A DNA stretch of 64,000 nt, taken from assembly GCA_963781465.1 (NCBI GenBank), contig CAWAGH010000002.1:1302001-1366000 (forward strand), written 5' to 3'. The position numbers and the translations under genes are program-made. The notes under the pieces were generated by a model that was not told the DNA's origin, did no database searches, and saw nothing but the letters and a program-made list of their open reading frames with translations. Shown piece by piece: positions 1-7,605 of this stretch (the first letter of the stretch is position 1; every line of letters starts with the position of its first letter). This stretch comes from Lapillicoccus sp963781465. Lineage in GTDB: Bacteria; Actinomycetota; Actinomycetes; Actinomycetales; Dermatophilaceae.

Positions 1-1119
1 GCCCAGCGGCCGGACTCCGTAGTTCACCGTCGCATACGCGCCGGCCGAACGGCTACGCATCCGGTCGGGGGTGACCGCCGTCTGGATCGAGTTGATGTTG
101 ATGTCGTAGAGCATCACGCCGACCGACCCGACGAACTCGACCGCTGCCAGCACCGCGATCTTCACCACGTCCGGACCGGACGCCAGCGGGATGAACGCGA
201 GCGGGGCGCTGAACAGCACCGCCCCGGCGACGGCGGCGACACCCGGTCCGGCCCGGCGGGCGACCCGCGACGCGAACACCGCCCCGACGAGCCCGCCCAC
301 CGCACCGATCCCGAAGGCCAGCCCGATCTGCCCGGGGTCGAGGCCCAGGGTGCGGCTGGCGTAGAGGATGACCACGGCGGACGCGACGAACGAGAAGAGG
401 TTGACGACCGTCGAACAGCCGAGCGTCGCTCGCAGGTAGGGGTGCCGCCGTAGGAACCTCAACCCCTCGACCGCCCGCCGCCAGAGCCCCGGCCCCTCCC
501 CCGCGCCCTCGACCGGCGGTTCGTCGACCTTGACCGAGCCGATGGCCAGGGCGGACCCGAGGAACGACACCGCGTCGACGACCATCGCCACCGGCGCCGT
601 GACCGCCTGGATGAGCAGCCCGCCCAGCGCGGGACCGGCGATGAACGACCCGGAACGCGTGGCGCTCAGCAGCGAGTTCGCCTGCAGGTACTGGTCGCGG
701 CGGACCAGCCGGGCGAAGAACGGCGGGTAGGAGGTCTGGTACAGCGTGCCCCCGGCGCCGAGGACCAGCGCGACCGCATACAGCAGCCACATCGACATGA
801 ACCCGGCGAGATGCGCGACGGGCAGGACCGCGACCGCGGCGGCCTGGATGAGGTTCGCGACGACGAGGAGGCGCTTCTTGCGCCGCTGGTGGTCCACCCA
901 CGCGCCGACGACGAGCGAGAGCAGGTTGGGCGCCCAGATCGCCGCGGTGAGCACGCCGACCTCCGCCGCGCTGGCCTGCAGCGTCGTCACGGCGATGAGC
1001 GGCAGGGCCAGCTCGGAGACCCGGTCGCCGAGCTGCGAGACGGTCTGCCCGGACCAGTACGTCGCGAACCGGCGGTCGCGCCAGAGCGGTCCGGTATGCG
1101 TGTCGCGGAGGTCGGTCAT
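1..1119 (-). CDS. MFS drug/metabolite exporter, 3' end cut by window edge
   Basis: Integral membrane transporter of the major facilitator superfamily, EntS/MFS_3 type, predicted to export a small hydrophobic compound; the substrate cannot be read from sequence. The translation begins MTDLRDTHTGPLWRDRRF and continues with alternating hydrophobic helices. The loop DHQRRKKRL after the second helix is the usual MFS loop 2-3 basic motif. About 373 residues are visible and the C-terminus lies outside the window. Its ATG overlaps the TGA of the upstream ArsR-type regulator by four bases (ATGA), so the two are almost certainly co-transcribed and translationally coupled. The regulator probably controls this exporter through the palindrome at 1739-1772. 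Confidence 0.85.
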   Translation of the reverse strand, partial: MTDLRDTHTGPLWRDRRFATYWSGQTVSQLGDRVSELALPLIAVTTLQASAAEVGVLTAAIWAPNLLSLVVGAWVDHQRRKKRLLVVANLIQAAAVAVLPVAHLAGFMSMWLLYAVALVLGAGGTLYQTSYPPFFARLVRRDQYLQANSLLSATRSGSFIAGPALGGLLIQAVTAPVAMVVDAVSFLGSALAIGSVKVDEPPVEGAGEGPGLWRRAVEGLRFLRRHPYLRATLGCSTVVNLFSFVASAVVILYASRTLGLDPGQIGLAFGIGAVGGLVGAVFASRVARRAGPGVAAVAGAVLFSAPLAFIPLASGPDVVKIAVLAAVEFVGSVGVMLYDININSIQTAVTPDRMRSRSAGAYATVNYGVRPLG

Positions 1120-1730
1120 GAGGCCGGACCTCCGGAGGCTTCCGGGTCGGCGGCGGGCAGGGTGTAGCGCAGCAGCCGCACCCAGCGGGCCTCGGACGGG
1201 TGCGTCTCCGACGGCTCGTCCTTGCGCAGCACGTACGGCGCGAGGAGCCGTTCGATGGCCTCCTCGACCTGGTCCAGCTCGGCCGGGGTGACGACGATCC
1301 GGGTGTTGGTCCGGCCGGCCAGGCGCCGCCACTGCGGCTCCAGCCGGGGCTCCTCGTCGGCGCGCCAGCGGCCGACGATGTCTCCGTCCACGCTCTCCAT
1401 GACCTGCTCGAGTGCCCGGGCGGCCTCGAGCGAGTCGTCCTCCGGCTCCCCCGCGAACCGGAACCCGCGCGACACCGCCTCCCACCACCGCTCACGGCCA
1501 TGGTCACGACGGGCCTGCGCGTCGGACGCGTCGCGGACCAGGCCGTGGGTGGCGAGCTGGCGCAGGTGCCAGCTGGTGACCGACGGGCTCGCGCCGACCG
1601 ACTCCGAGAGGCGCGTCGCGGTCGACGGTCCGTCGGACTGCAGCCGGGTCAGGATCGCGAGCCGCACCGGGTGAGCCAGAGCGCGCATACCGCGCGCGTC
1701 GAGCTCGACGTCGCCGTAGAGATTGGCCAT
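1116..1730 (-). CDS. ArsR-family winged-helix regulator
   Basis: A 204-residue transcription factor. The N-terminal 90 residues are an ArsR/HTH_20 winged helix: residues about 16-28 read RALAHPVRLAIL, the first helix of this fold, and VTSWHLRQLATHGLV is the recognition helix region. The C-terminal half is acidic and basic without recognisable metal-binding cysteines, so it probably senses an organic ligand or uses a different trigger. It is the first gene of a two-gene unit with the MFS exporter, overlapping by four bases. A 34-bp palindrome sits over its ribosome-binding region, which implies autorepression. The ligand is unknown. Confidence 0.85.
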   Translation of the reverse strand: MANLYGDVELDARGMRALAHPVRLAILTRLQSDGPSTATRLSESVGASPSVTSWHLRQLATHGLVRDASDAQARRDHGRERWWEAVSRGFRFAGEPEDDSLEAARALEQVMESVDGDIVGRWRADEEPRLEPQWRRLAGRTNTRIVVTPAELDQVEEAIERLLAPYVLRKDEPSETHPSEARWVRLLRYTLPAADPEASGGPAS

Positions 1731-1738
1731 GAGCGTCC

Positions 1739-1772
1739 TATGAGAGATTTCTATCGATAGGAACCTCTCATA
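1739..1772. promoter_or_regulatory. 34-bp palindromic operator of the ArsR-MFS unit
   Basis: Left half TATGAGAGATTTCTATC and right half GATAGGAACCTCTCATA pair at 15 of 17 positions around a central TCGA. The palindrome begins 9 bases upstream of the regulator's ATG and overlaps the likely Shine-Dalgarno (AGGACG). Such long palindromes next to ArsR genes are normally the autoregulatory site; that role is inferred. Confidence 0.7.
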
Positions 1773-1776
1773 AGCG

Positions 1777-2004
1777 TCAAGCCGTCGTCAACCCCTCCTC
1801 GGGCATGAGGAACCAGTGCCGCGCGAAGCAGCGCACCTTGACGTGGGCGACCCCGCCGGTGCCACTGTCGTCGCGCCACTCCACCCAGGCCGGCACGCCG
1901 CACTCCGGGCAGTAGACCAACGGCAGGCGCGAGAGCTCTGAGGCGTTCGGACCCCGCTCCCGGGCCGACGCCTCGCTGGGCGCATGGTCGTGCTGCATGA
2001 TCAC
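1777..2004 (-). CDS. Small CPEC zinc-ribbon-like protein, function unknown
   Basis: A 75-residue protein, or 73 if translation starts at the second Met. The only recognisable element is a knuckle YCPECGVPAWVEW followed about 25 residues later by a single cysteine in VRCFARHW. That gives an incomplete zinc-ribbon pattern, possibly completed by the histidine. It lies on the same strand as the downstream-facing unknown gene and just upstream of the ArsR operator, with the regulator pointing away. I do not recognise a function. Similar short actinobacterial proteins are annotated only as hypothetical. Confidence 0.6.
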   Translation of the reverse strand: MIMQHDHAPSEASARERGPNASELSRLPLVYCPECGVPAWVEWRDDSGTGGVAHVKVRCFARHWFLMPEEGLTTA

Positions 2005-2055
2005 AGGAGGCCGGGGCCCCGAGCCTGATGCAGTTTCGGGATCAGGTTGGCGGAG

Positions 2056-2706
2056 TTACGACGCGCGCCGGTTCGCCGACAGCCCGCGCTCGTCGATGGC
2101 CGCCCGCAGCGCCGCGTACGACGCGATGAGGGTGCGCCGCTCGACCACGAGGGTCGGGTCGGTCAGGGCGCAACCGGCGGCGACCCAGGCGTCCGACAGC
2201 CCCATCGCCTCCACCCGCAGCCGGGCCGCCTCGCGGACGGTCTCCTCCGGGACGGCGTACACGTAGGAGTACAGGTGCGCCACCGCGTCGACCAGTGGAG
2301 CCACGTTCGATTCGTGCGGAGCACGGGACGATCGAAGGACGTCCTCGGTGAGGCTGTCCTCGCGTTGGTGCATGCGGTGGATCCGCCACCACTCGACCTC
2401 GCGACGCGACGCCTCGACGGGGTCGATGGCCAGGTCGCCGTGCTCCTTCACCATCGCGTAGAAGCGCCGCATGAAGTCGCGCGCGGCATCGGGATCGTTG
2501 TCGGGGTAGGGCGCCCAGACCTGGTTCGCCCGCAGGACCAGCCACGCGCCGACGAGCGTCCGCCGCGGCCCCATCCCGAACCCCGCCGACACCAGCCCGA
2601 TCGAGTCACGCAGGAACGGCGCCCACTCGTGCCGGTAGTAGTGCACCCACGCGTCACACTCGCGGTCGCCCAGGACGACCGCGTCGAAGGTGTATGCGTC
2701 GCTCAC
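2056..2706 (-). CDS. Conserved hypothetical protein
   Basis: I chose the GTG at 2706 because it is preceded by a strong Shine-Dalgarno (GGGGGAGGT) 4-5 bases away. The longer upstream reading frame would run through the terminator hairpin at 2779-2864 and has no conserved look. The 216-residue product is soluble and helix-rich, with tryptophan- and tyrosine-rich stretches such as AWVHYYRHEWAPFLRD and REVEWWRIHRMHQR. No catalytic motif or membrane segment is visible and I do not recognise the family. It follows the PfpI gene on the same strand but is separated by a hairpin, so it is probably transcribed separately. Confidence 0.65.
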   Translation of the reverse strand: MSDAYTFDAVVLGDRECDAWVHYYRHEWAPFLRDSIGLVSAGFGMGPRRTLVGAWLVLRANQVWAPYPDNDPDAARDFMRRFYAMVKEHGDLAIDPVEASRREVEWWRIHRMHQREDSLTEDVLRSSRAPHESNVAPLVDAVAHLYSYVYAVPEETVREAARLRVEAMGLSDAWVAAGCALTDPTLVVERRTLIASYAALRAAIDERGLSANRRAS

Positions 2707-2778
2707 GAGACCTCCCCCGAACGCCGGGCCGTTCTTCGCATCCTCCACCTGCGCCGCCCGACTTTGGAGCCGAACGGA

Positions 2779-2864
2779 CGAGCACCGGACACACCAACGG
2801 GCGTTGGTCTCCCGAAGCGGCCTACATTCCGCTCGGCGAGGGACCAACGCCCGTTCGCGTGCTC
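2779..2864 (-). terminator. Stem-loop after the pfpI-like unit
   Basis: Inner arms AACGGGCGTTGGTCTCCC (2796-2813) and GGGACCAACGCCCGTT (2840-2855) pair almost fully. Outer CGAGCAC and GTGCTCG extend the stem. No T-run follows, as is usual for actinobacterial terminators. It lies just after the PfpI-like gene stop on the minus strand. Confidence 0.5.
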
Positions 2865-2877
2865 GCGCCAGGGGTGA

Positions 2878-3432
2878 CTACCCGCCGTTGCCGGAGAAGA
2901 GGTCGACCAGCTCGCGGTTGAAGGCCGGCAGGTCGTCGGGCTTGCGGCTCGTGACCAGCCAGCCGTCGCGGACGACCTCCTCGTCCACCCACGTCCCGCC
3001 GGCGTTGCGGATGTCGGTCTGCAGGCTCGGCCAGGAGGTGAGCCGGCGACCGTCGAGCACTCCGGCCTCGACCAGCGTCCAGGGGGCGTGGCAGATCGCG
3101 GCGACCGGCTTGCCGGCGTCGACGAACCCCTTGACGAACCGGACCGCGCCCGCATCGGCCCGCAGCGCGTCCGGGTTCGCGACACCGCCAGGAAGGACGA
3201 GACCGTCGTAGTCCGACACCGACGCCTCGGCGAACGTCGTGTCGACGTCGAACACGTCGCCCTTGTCGAGGTGGTTGAAGGCCTGGGCCTTGCCGGACTC
3301 CAACGACACGAGGACCGGCGTGCCACCGGCGGACTTGACGGCGTCCCAGGGCTGCTCGAGCTCGACCTGCTCGATGCCCTCGTTCGCCACGGCGAAGGCG
3401 ATGGTCTTTCCCTGCAGGGGTGACGAGGTCAT
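2878..3432 (-). CDS. DJ-1/PfpI-family protease/glyoxalase-like protein
   Basis: A 184-residue DJ-1/PfpI protein of the YhbO/PfpI intracellular-protease subfamily, whose members act as glyoxalases, deglycases or chaperones in stress. The nucleophile elbow is visible near residue 110 as AAICHAPW, with the catalytic cysteine followed by histidine. The upstream LPGGVANPD is the family oxyanion loop, and the C-terminal VVRDGWLVTSRKPDDLPAF is the YhbO signature region. Length is normal. It overlaps the upstream PNPOx-like gene by four bases, so the two form a small stress operon. Substrate is not predictable. Confidence 0.88.
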   Translation of the reverse strand: MTSSPLQGKTIAFAVANEGIEQVELEQPWDAVKSAGGTPVLVSLESGKAQAFNHLDKGDVFDVDTTFAEASVSDYDGLVLPGGVANPDALRADAGAVRFVKGFVDAGKPVAAICHAPWTLVEAGVLDGRRLTSWPSLQTDIRNAGGTWVDEEVVRDGWLVTSRKPDDLPAFNRELVDLFSGNGG

Positions 3433-3950
3433 GAGGCGCCCTCCAGGTCGACCGTGCCGGTGTCTCCGGACTTCGGCGGGTTGCCGGTCACACGGGCCTT
3501 GACCATGTCGAGGGTCATGGCCAGCCGACCGGGGCTGTCCCAGTACTGCGCGGACTCGCCGGACACCTTGACGACGACGACCGACGGGTCGTCCTCACCC
3601 TCGGGGAACCACGCCTCGGTGAACGTGTTCCAGAGCTCCTTCTTCTTCGCGGCGTCGTCGACGACGTGCGCCGAGCCGGTGAGCGACAGCCACGCGCTCG
3701 TCCCGGCGTAGGAGACGTTGACGTGGGGCCGGCTGGTGAGGTTGCGCACCGTCTCCGAACGGTTGCTGGCGATGAACCAGACGTCCCCGTCGAACTCCGC
3801 CTCCTGCGTGGTCATCGGCGCCGCGTGGAGGCTGCCGTCGTCGGCGGTGGAGACGAACATGCAGGTCCGGACGTCCTTCATGATCGACTGGACGGTCTCT
3901 AGCGACTCGGGTTTGGACGCGGGATTGGTCGTATGCGTGTGAGCGGTCAT
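3429..3950 (-). CDS. Pyridoxamine 5'-phosphate oxidase-like, general stress protein 26 family
   Basis: A 173-residue split-barrel flavin-binding protein of the Gsp26/PNPOx-like group. Characteristic stretches are VRTCMFVSTADDGSLHAAPM, FDGDVWFIASNRSETVRNL and a WNTFTEAWFPEGEDDP segment seen in this subfamily. These proteins bind FMN, FAD or F420 and are usually stress-linked. It is the first gene of the two-gene unit with the PfpI-like protein and overlaps it by four bases. It is divergent from gluA, sharing a roughly 140-bp regulatory region at 3951-4094. The exact reaction is unknown. Confidence 0.85.
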   Translation of the reverse strand: MTAHTHTTNPASKPESLETVQSIMKDVRTCMFVSTADDGSLHAAPMTTQEAEFDGDVWFIASNRSETVRNLTSRPHVNVSYAGTSAWLSLTGSAHVVDDAAKKKELWNTFTEAWFPEGEDDPSVVVVKVSGESAQYWDSPGRLAMTLDMVKARVTGNPPKSGDTGTVDLEGAS

Positions 3951-4082
3951 ACCGGTCCCGTACCCGCCGGTCGGCGGCTCAACCAGGACCGTTCCACGGC
4001 AAGTCCGCAGGTGGCTCTCACGTCTTCTTCACAATTCGATGCCAATGGAGCGCTGGTAACCCCGACGAAACGTGCCGAACGG

Positions 4083-4088
4083 TAGGTT
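4083..4088 (+). promoter_or_regulatory. -10 element of gluA promoter, leaderless arrangement
   Basis: TAGGTT lies exactly 6 bases before the ATG at 4095. That spacing puts the transcription start at the start codon, a leaderless mRNA. It supports the upstream gluA start over the internal Met at 4179. Confidence 0.45.
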
Positions 4089-4094
4089 GCGCAA

Positions 4095-4907
4095 ATGACC
4101 GACGCATCGGCGGACTCGCAGCAGGACTCGGACGCCTCTGTGTCTCCGCAGCCTCCGCCGCCCAAGGGTGGCGAGCCCATGGTCGCCATCCAGGCCGTCA
4201 ACAAGCACTTCGGTGAGCTGCACGTGCTCAAGGACATCGACCTCACCGTGGGCAAGGGCGAGGTCGTCGTGGTCCTCGGGCCGTCCGGGTCGGGCAAGTC
4301 GACCCTCTGCCGCACGATCAACCGCCTCGAGACCTTCGAGTCCGGCTCGATCGCCATCGACGGCAAGGCGCTGCCCGAGGAGGGCAAGGAGCTGGCCCAC
4401 CTGCGAGCCGACGTCGGGATGGTGTTCCAGAGCTTCAACCTCTTCGCGCACAAGACGATCCTCGAGAACGTCACGCTCGGGCCGATCAAGGTGCGCAAGC
4501 AGAAGAAGTCGGCGGCGGAGCAGCGGGCCAAGGAGCTCCTCGAGCGCGTCGGCGTCGCCCACCAGTCCGGGAAGTACCCCGCCCAGCTCTCCGGGGGTCA
4601 GCAGCAGCGCGTCGCGATCGCCCGGTCACTGGCGATGGACCCCAAGGTCATGCTCTTCGACGAGCCGACCTCGGCGCTGGACCCCGAGATGATCAACGAG
4701 GTCCTCGACGTCATGATCCAGCTCGCGAAGTCGGGCATGACGATGATCGTCGTCACCCACGAGATGGGGTTCGCGCGACGGGCGGCCCACCGGGTCGTGT
4801 TCATGTCGGACGGCGAGATCCTCGAGGACGCCACGCCCGAGGAGTTCTTCAACAACCCCAAGACGGACCGGGCCAAGGACTTCCTCGGCAAGATCCTCAC
4901 CCACTGA
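4095..4907 (+). CDS. gluA: Glutamate/polar amino-acid ABC transporter, ATPase
   Basis: Cytoplasmic ATP-binding subunit energising the amino-acid importer made with gluB, gluC and gluD. Walker A (GPSGSGKST) is at residues 62-70. The Q-loop region is MVFQSFNLF, the signature is LSGGQQQR and Walker B is VMLFDEPTSALD. The switch histidine is in VVTHEMGFAR. The product is 270 residues. An alternative ATG at 4179 would give the more usual 242 residues, and the first 28 residues are a low-complexity Ser/Pro/Asp tail. I keep 4095 because a TANNNT box lies 6 bases upstream. Gene order gluABCD matches the glutamate system of Corynebacterium; glutamate specificity is inferred. Confidence 0.92.
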   Translation: MTDASADSQQDSDASVSPQPPPPKGGEPMVAIQAVNKHFGELHVLKDIDLTVGKGEVVVVLGPSGSGKSTLCRTINRLETFESGSIAIDGKALPEEGKELAHLRADVGMVFQSFNLFAHKTILENVTLGPIKVRKQKKSAAEQRAKELLERVGVAHQSGKYPAQLSGGQQQRVAIARSLAMDPKVMLFDEPTSALDPEMINEVLDVMIQLAKSGMTMIVVTHEMGFARRAAHRVVFMSDGEILEDATPEEFFNNPKTDRAKDFLGKILTH

Positions 4908-4961
4908 CCTCACCCCAGATCAAGCCCAAACGCGCGGGCACTACAGGGAGGAAACACCAGG

Positions 4962-5828
4962 ATGAAACTCGGACGGATCAGCGCCGCCACGGTGGCGGCG
5001 CTCGCCGCCATCGGCCTCGCGGCCTGTGGTAGCGGCACGCCCGGAGGCTCTAGCGGGGGCGGCGGCGCCACCGGCGGCGGCGCCGCCGAAGCCGTGAAGG
5101 TCGGCATCAAGTTCGACCAGCCCGGCATGGGCCTCAAGGAGGGCTCGACCTACTCGGGCTTCGACGTGGACCTCGCCAACTACATCGCCAAGGAGCTCAA
5201 CTACACGCCGACCTTCGTGGAGGCGGTCTCCTCACAGCGCGAGACGCTCCTCAAGACCGGCCAGGTCAAGTACATCGTCGGCACGTACTCCATCACCGAC
5301 GCCCGCAAGAAGGACGTCGACTTCGCCGGGCCGTACTTCATCGCCGGTCAGGACCTGCTCATCCGGTCCGACGACACGTCGATCACCGGGGTGGACTCCC
5401 TGGCGGGCAAGAAGCTCTGCTCGGTCAAGGGCTCCACGTCTGCGGTGAACGTCCAGAAGAAGGTCCCCGGCGTCAACCTGCAGGAGTACAACACCTACAC
5501 GCTCTGCGTCGACGCCCTCAAGGCCAAGAACGTGGACGCGCTGACGACCGACAACACGATCCTGGCCGGCTACGCCGCCCAGGCGGCCAACAAGGGTCAG
5601 CTCAAGGTCGTGGGCCAGACGTTCTCCACCGAGAACTACGGCGTCGGCCTGCCGAAGGGCGACACGGCGCTCTGCCAGAAGGTCACCGACGCGATCAACA
5701 AGTGGATCAGCTCCGGTGACTGGCAGAAGGCGGTGGAGAAGAACCTCGGCCCGTCGGGCTTCAAGCCCGGCGCGGGCAACCCGCCGAAGCCCGCCGCGTG
5801 CGGCGCGTCGAGCGGCGCCACCGGCTGA
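4962..5828 (+). CDS. gluB: Glutamate-binding lipoprotein of the ABC importer
   Basis: Extracytoplasmic substrate-binding protein, 288 residues, family SBP_bac_3. The signal peptide ends in a lipobox LAAC (Cys about residue 21), so it is anchored as a lipoprotein. A Gly-rich linker of about 25 residues follows. The binding domain has typical features: YSGFDVDLANYIAKEL near the start, VGTYSITDARKKDVDFAGPY in the first lobe and LTTDNTILAGYA in the second. A good ribosome-binding sequence (AGGGAGGAA) precedes the ATG. A strong hairpin follows the gene and may make this subunit more abundant than the permeases. Confidence 0.92.
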   Translation: MKLGRISAATVAALAAIGLAACGSGTPGGSSGGGGATGGGAAEAVKVGIKFDQPGMGLKEGSTYSGFDVDLANYIAKELNYTPTFVEAVSSQRETLLKTGQVKYIVGTYSITDARKKDVDFAGPYFIAGQDLLIRSDDTSITGVDSLAGKKLCSVKGSTSAVNVQKKVPGVNLQEYNTYTLCVDALKAKNVDALTTDNTILAGYAAQAANKGQLKVVGQTFSTENYGVGLPKGDTALCQKVTDAINKWISSGDWQKAVEKNLGPSGFKPGAGNPPKPAACGASSGATG

Positions 5829-5844
5829 CCAGCACCACGAACAC

Positions 5845-5884
5845 GGGGTATGCCGCCCGCTCGCCCGGGCGGGCGGCATACCCC
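5845..5884 (+). terminator. Perfect 16-bp stem-loop between gluB and gluC
   Basis: Arms GGGGTATGCCGCCCGC (5845-5860) and GCGGGCGGCATACCCC (5869-5884) pair perfectly with an 8-base loop, followed by TTCATT. It lies 16 bases after the gluB stop and 70 bases before gluC. It is best read as a partial terminator or mRNA-stabilising hairpin lowering permease expression relative to the binding protein. Both arms carry the GTATGC/GCATAC hexamer. Confidence 0.75.
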
Positions 5885-5954
5885 TTCATTGGGTGCCGAG
5901 CACATGACCACCTGACCTCGACAGATCCACACCGACGAGAGGGTCGAAGGCCTC

Positions 5955-6620
5955 ATGGGTGAGCTGCTGTCCCAGTACAACGTCTTCGCTGCATTCGGCA
6001 TGACGCTGCTGCTGACCTTCTTCTCGGCTATCGGGGCGCTGGTCCTCGGCACCATCGTGGCGATCCTGCGCGTGTCGCCGGTGCCGCTGCTCCAGCGGGT
6101 GGGCGCCCTCTACGTCAACATCGTGCGCAACACGCCGCTGACCCTGATCATCATCGCGTCCAACATCGTCATGGTCGTCAACCTCGGGTTCAGCTTCAGT
6201 GACGACTTCGCACAGAACAACATCATCTGGTCGATCATCGGTCTGTCCGTCTATCACGCGGCGTTCGTGTGCGAGTCGCTGCGTAGCGGCGTCAACACGG
6301 TCCCGGCGGGTCAGGCGGAGGCCGCCCGGTCGGTAGGTCTCACCTTCACCCAGAGCCTGCGCGAGGTGATGCTGCCCCAGGCGTTCCGCGGTTCCATCAC
6401 CCCTCTCGGCAACACGTTGATCGCGTTGACGAAGAACACCACCGTCGCCACGGCGATCGGCGTGGCCGAGATCGCCGGCCTCCAGCGCCAGATGACAGAG
6501 TTCCGCTCCGACCTCGCGCTCCTCATCCTCCTCGTCGTCGCGATCGGGTTCGTCATCATCACGCTCCCGATGGGGCTGCTGACCAGCTACCTGTCGAGCC
6601 GACTGGCGGTGAAGCGATGA
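5955..6620 (+). CDS. gluC: Glutamate ABC transporter permease
   Basis: A 221-residue inner-membrane permease of the His/Glu/Gln/Arg family. Hydrophobic helices are at residues about 8-30, 58-78 and 90-105, with two more near the C-terminus. The cytoplasmic EAA loop that docks on the ATPase is visible as QAEAARSVGLTFTQSLREVM around residues 118-138. A Shine-Dalgarno (GAAGG) lies 6 bases before the ATG. The stop overlaps the gluD start by four bases, so the two permeases are coupled and probably form a heterodimer. Confidence 0.92.
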   Translation: MGELLSQYNVFAAFGMTLLLTFFSAIGALVLGTIVAILRVSPVPLLQRVGALYVNIVRNTPLTLIIIASNIVMVVNLGFSFSDDFAQNNIIWSIIGLSVYHAAFVCESLRSGVNTVPAGQAEAARSVGLTFTQSLREVMLPQAFRGSITPLGNTLIALTKNTTVATAIGVAEIAGLQRQMTEFRSDLALLILLVVAIGFVIITLPMGLLTSYLSSRLAVKR

Positions 6621-7573
6621 GCGCCAGTGGAAGCGTCCTCTTCGACGCTCCGGGTCCCAAGGCTCGCGCGCGCTACCGGCTCGCGGGGATCATCGGCGCC
6701 ATTCTCATCCTGGCCTTCCTGGCGTTCGCCCTGTTCCAGCTGGGGGCCAAGGGCAACCTCACCTCCGACAAGTGGGCGATGTTCGTCGGCGTCGAGGTCA
6801 ACGACATCGACGCCAACGTCTGGGTCGACTACCTGCTCCCGGGCCTGCTCAACACCCTCAAGGCCGCGGCCATCTCGATCGTCTTCGCGGGGATCTTCGG
6901 GTTCCTCTTCGGGATCGGCCGGATGTCGCAGATCGCGGTGATCCGGATCTTCTGCGGCATCGTCGTCGAGTTCTTCCGGTCCGTCCCGGTCCTGGTCATG
7001 ATGCTCGGCGCGTTCTACTTCTACTCGTTCAACAACATCTTCGTCGCCGACGTCAACCCGCTCGCGGCCGTCGTGACCGGCCTGACCCTCTACAACGGGT
7101 CCGTCGTGGCCGAGCTCCTGCGCTCCGGTGTCGGCAGCCTGCCCAAGGGCCAGTCCGAGGCCGGCCTCGCGATCGGGCTCACCCGTGGTCAGACGCTCCG
7201 GGCGATCCAGCTGCCGCAGGCGGTCACGGCGATGCTTCCCGCCCTGGTGGGCCAGCTCGTCGTCGTCCTCAAGGACACTGCGCTGGGCCAGATCATCACC
7301 TACAACGAGCTGTTGACGAACTACCAGCGGATCGGGTCGACCTGGGGCAACATCGTCCCGGCCATGATCGTCATCGCGGCGATCTACATCGTCATCAACT
7401 ACGCGCTCACGTCGCTGGCGGCCTACGTCGAGCGCCGGCTGCGCCAGCGCGGCCGGGTGACGATCGGCGCCGGTGGTGGCGGAGGGGTACCGCTGGTCGT
7501 CGCCGGGGGCGTGGAGCTGGCCGAGGCCGAGGTCGCCGGCGAGGATCTCGAGGGGCCCAGCTCCCAGCGCTGA
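6617..7573 (+). CDS. gluD: Glutamate ABC transporter permease
   Basis: The second permease, 318 residues. An N-terminal helix at about 25-45 is followed by an extracytoplasmic stretch, then the core permease domain containing the EAA loop QSEAGLAIGLTRGQTLRAIQ. The final 45 residues after the last helix are a Gly/Ala/Glu-rich cytoplasmic tail with no family motif, longer than in most homologues. It overlaps gluC by ATGA. The operon ends at the hairpin that straddles this stop and that of the convergent MFS gene. Confidence 0.9.
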   Translation: MSASGSVLFDAPGPKARARYRLAGIIGAILILAFLAFALFQLGAKGNLTSDKWAMFVGVEVNDIDANVWVDYLLPGLLNTLKAAAISIVFAGIFGFLFGIGRMSQIAVIRIFCGIVVEFFRSVPVLVMMLGAFYFYSFNNIFVADVNPLAAVVTGLTLYNGSVVAELLRSGVGSLPKGQSEAGLAIGLTRGQTLRAIQLPQAVTAMLPALVGQLVVVLKDTALGQIITYNELLTNYQRIGSTWGNIVPAMIVIAAIYIVINYALTSLAAYVERRLRQRGRVTIGAGGGGGVPLVVAGGVELAEAEVAGEDLEGPSSQR

Positions 7574-7581
7574 GTCTCCGG

Positions 7582-7605
7582 CCCGCGACGAACGTCAGTC
7601 GCGGG
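7582..7605. terminator. Bidirectional hairpin between gluD and convergent MFS gene
   Basis: CCCGCGAC (7582-7589) pairs with GTCGCGGG (7598-7605) around an 8-base loop. The loop contains the stop codon of the minus-strand MFS gene. It begins 9 bases after the gluD stop, so it can serve both convergent transcripts. Confidence 0.55.
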
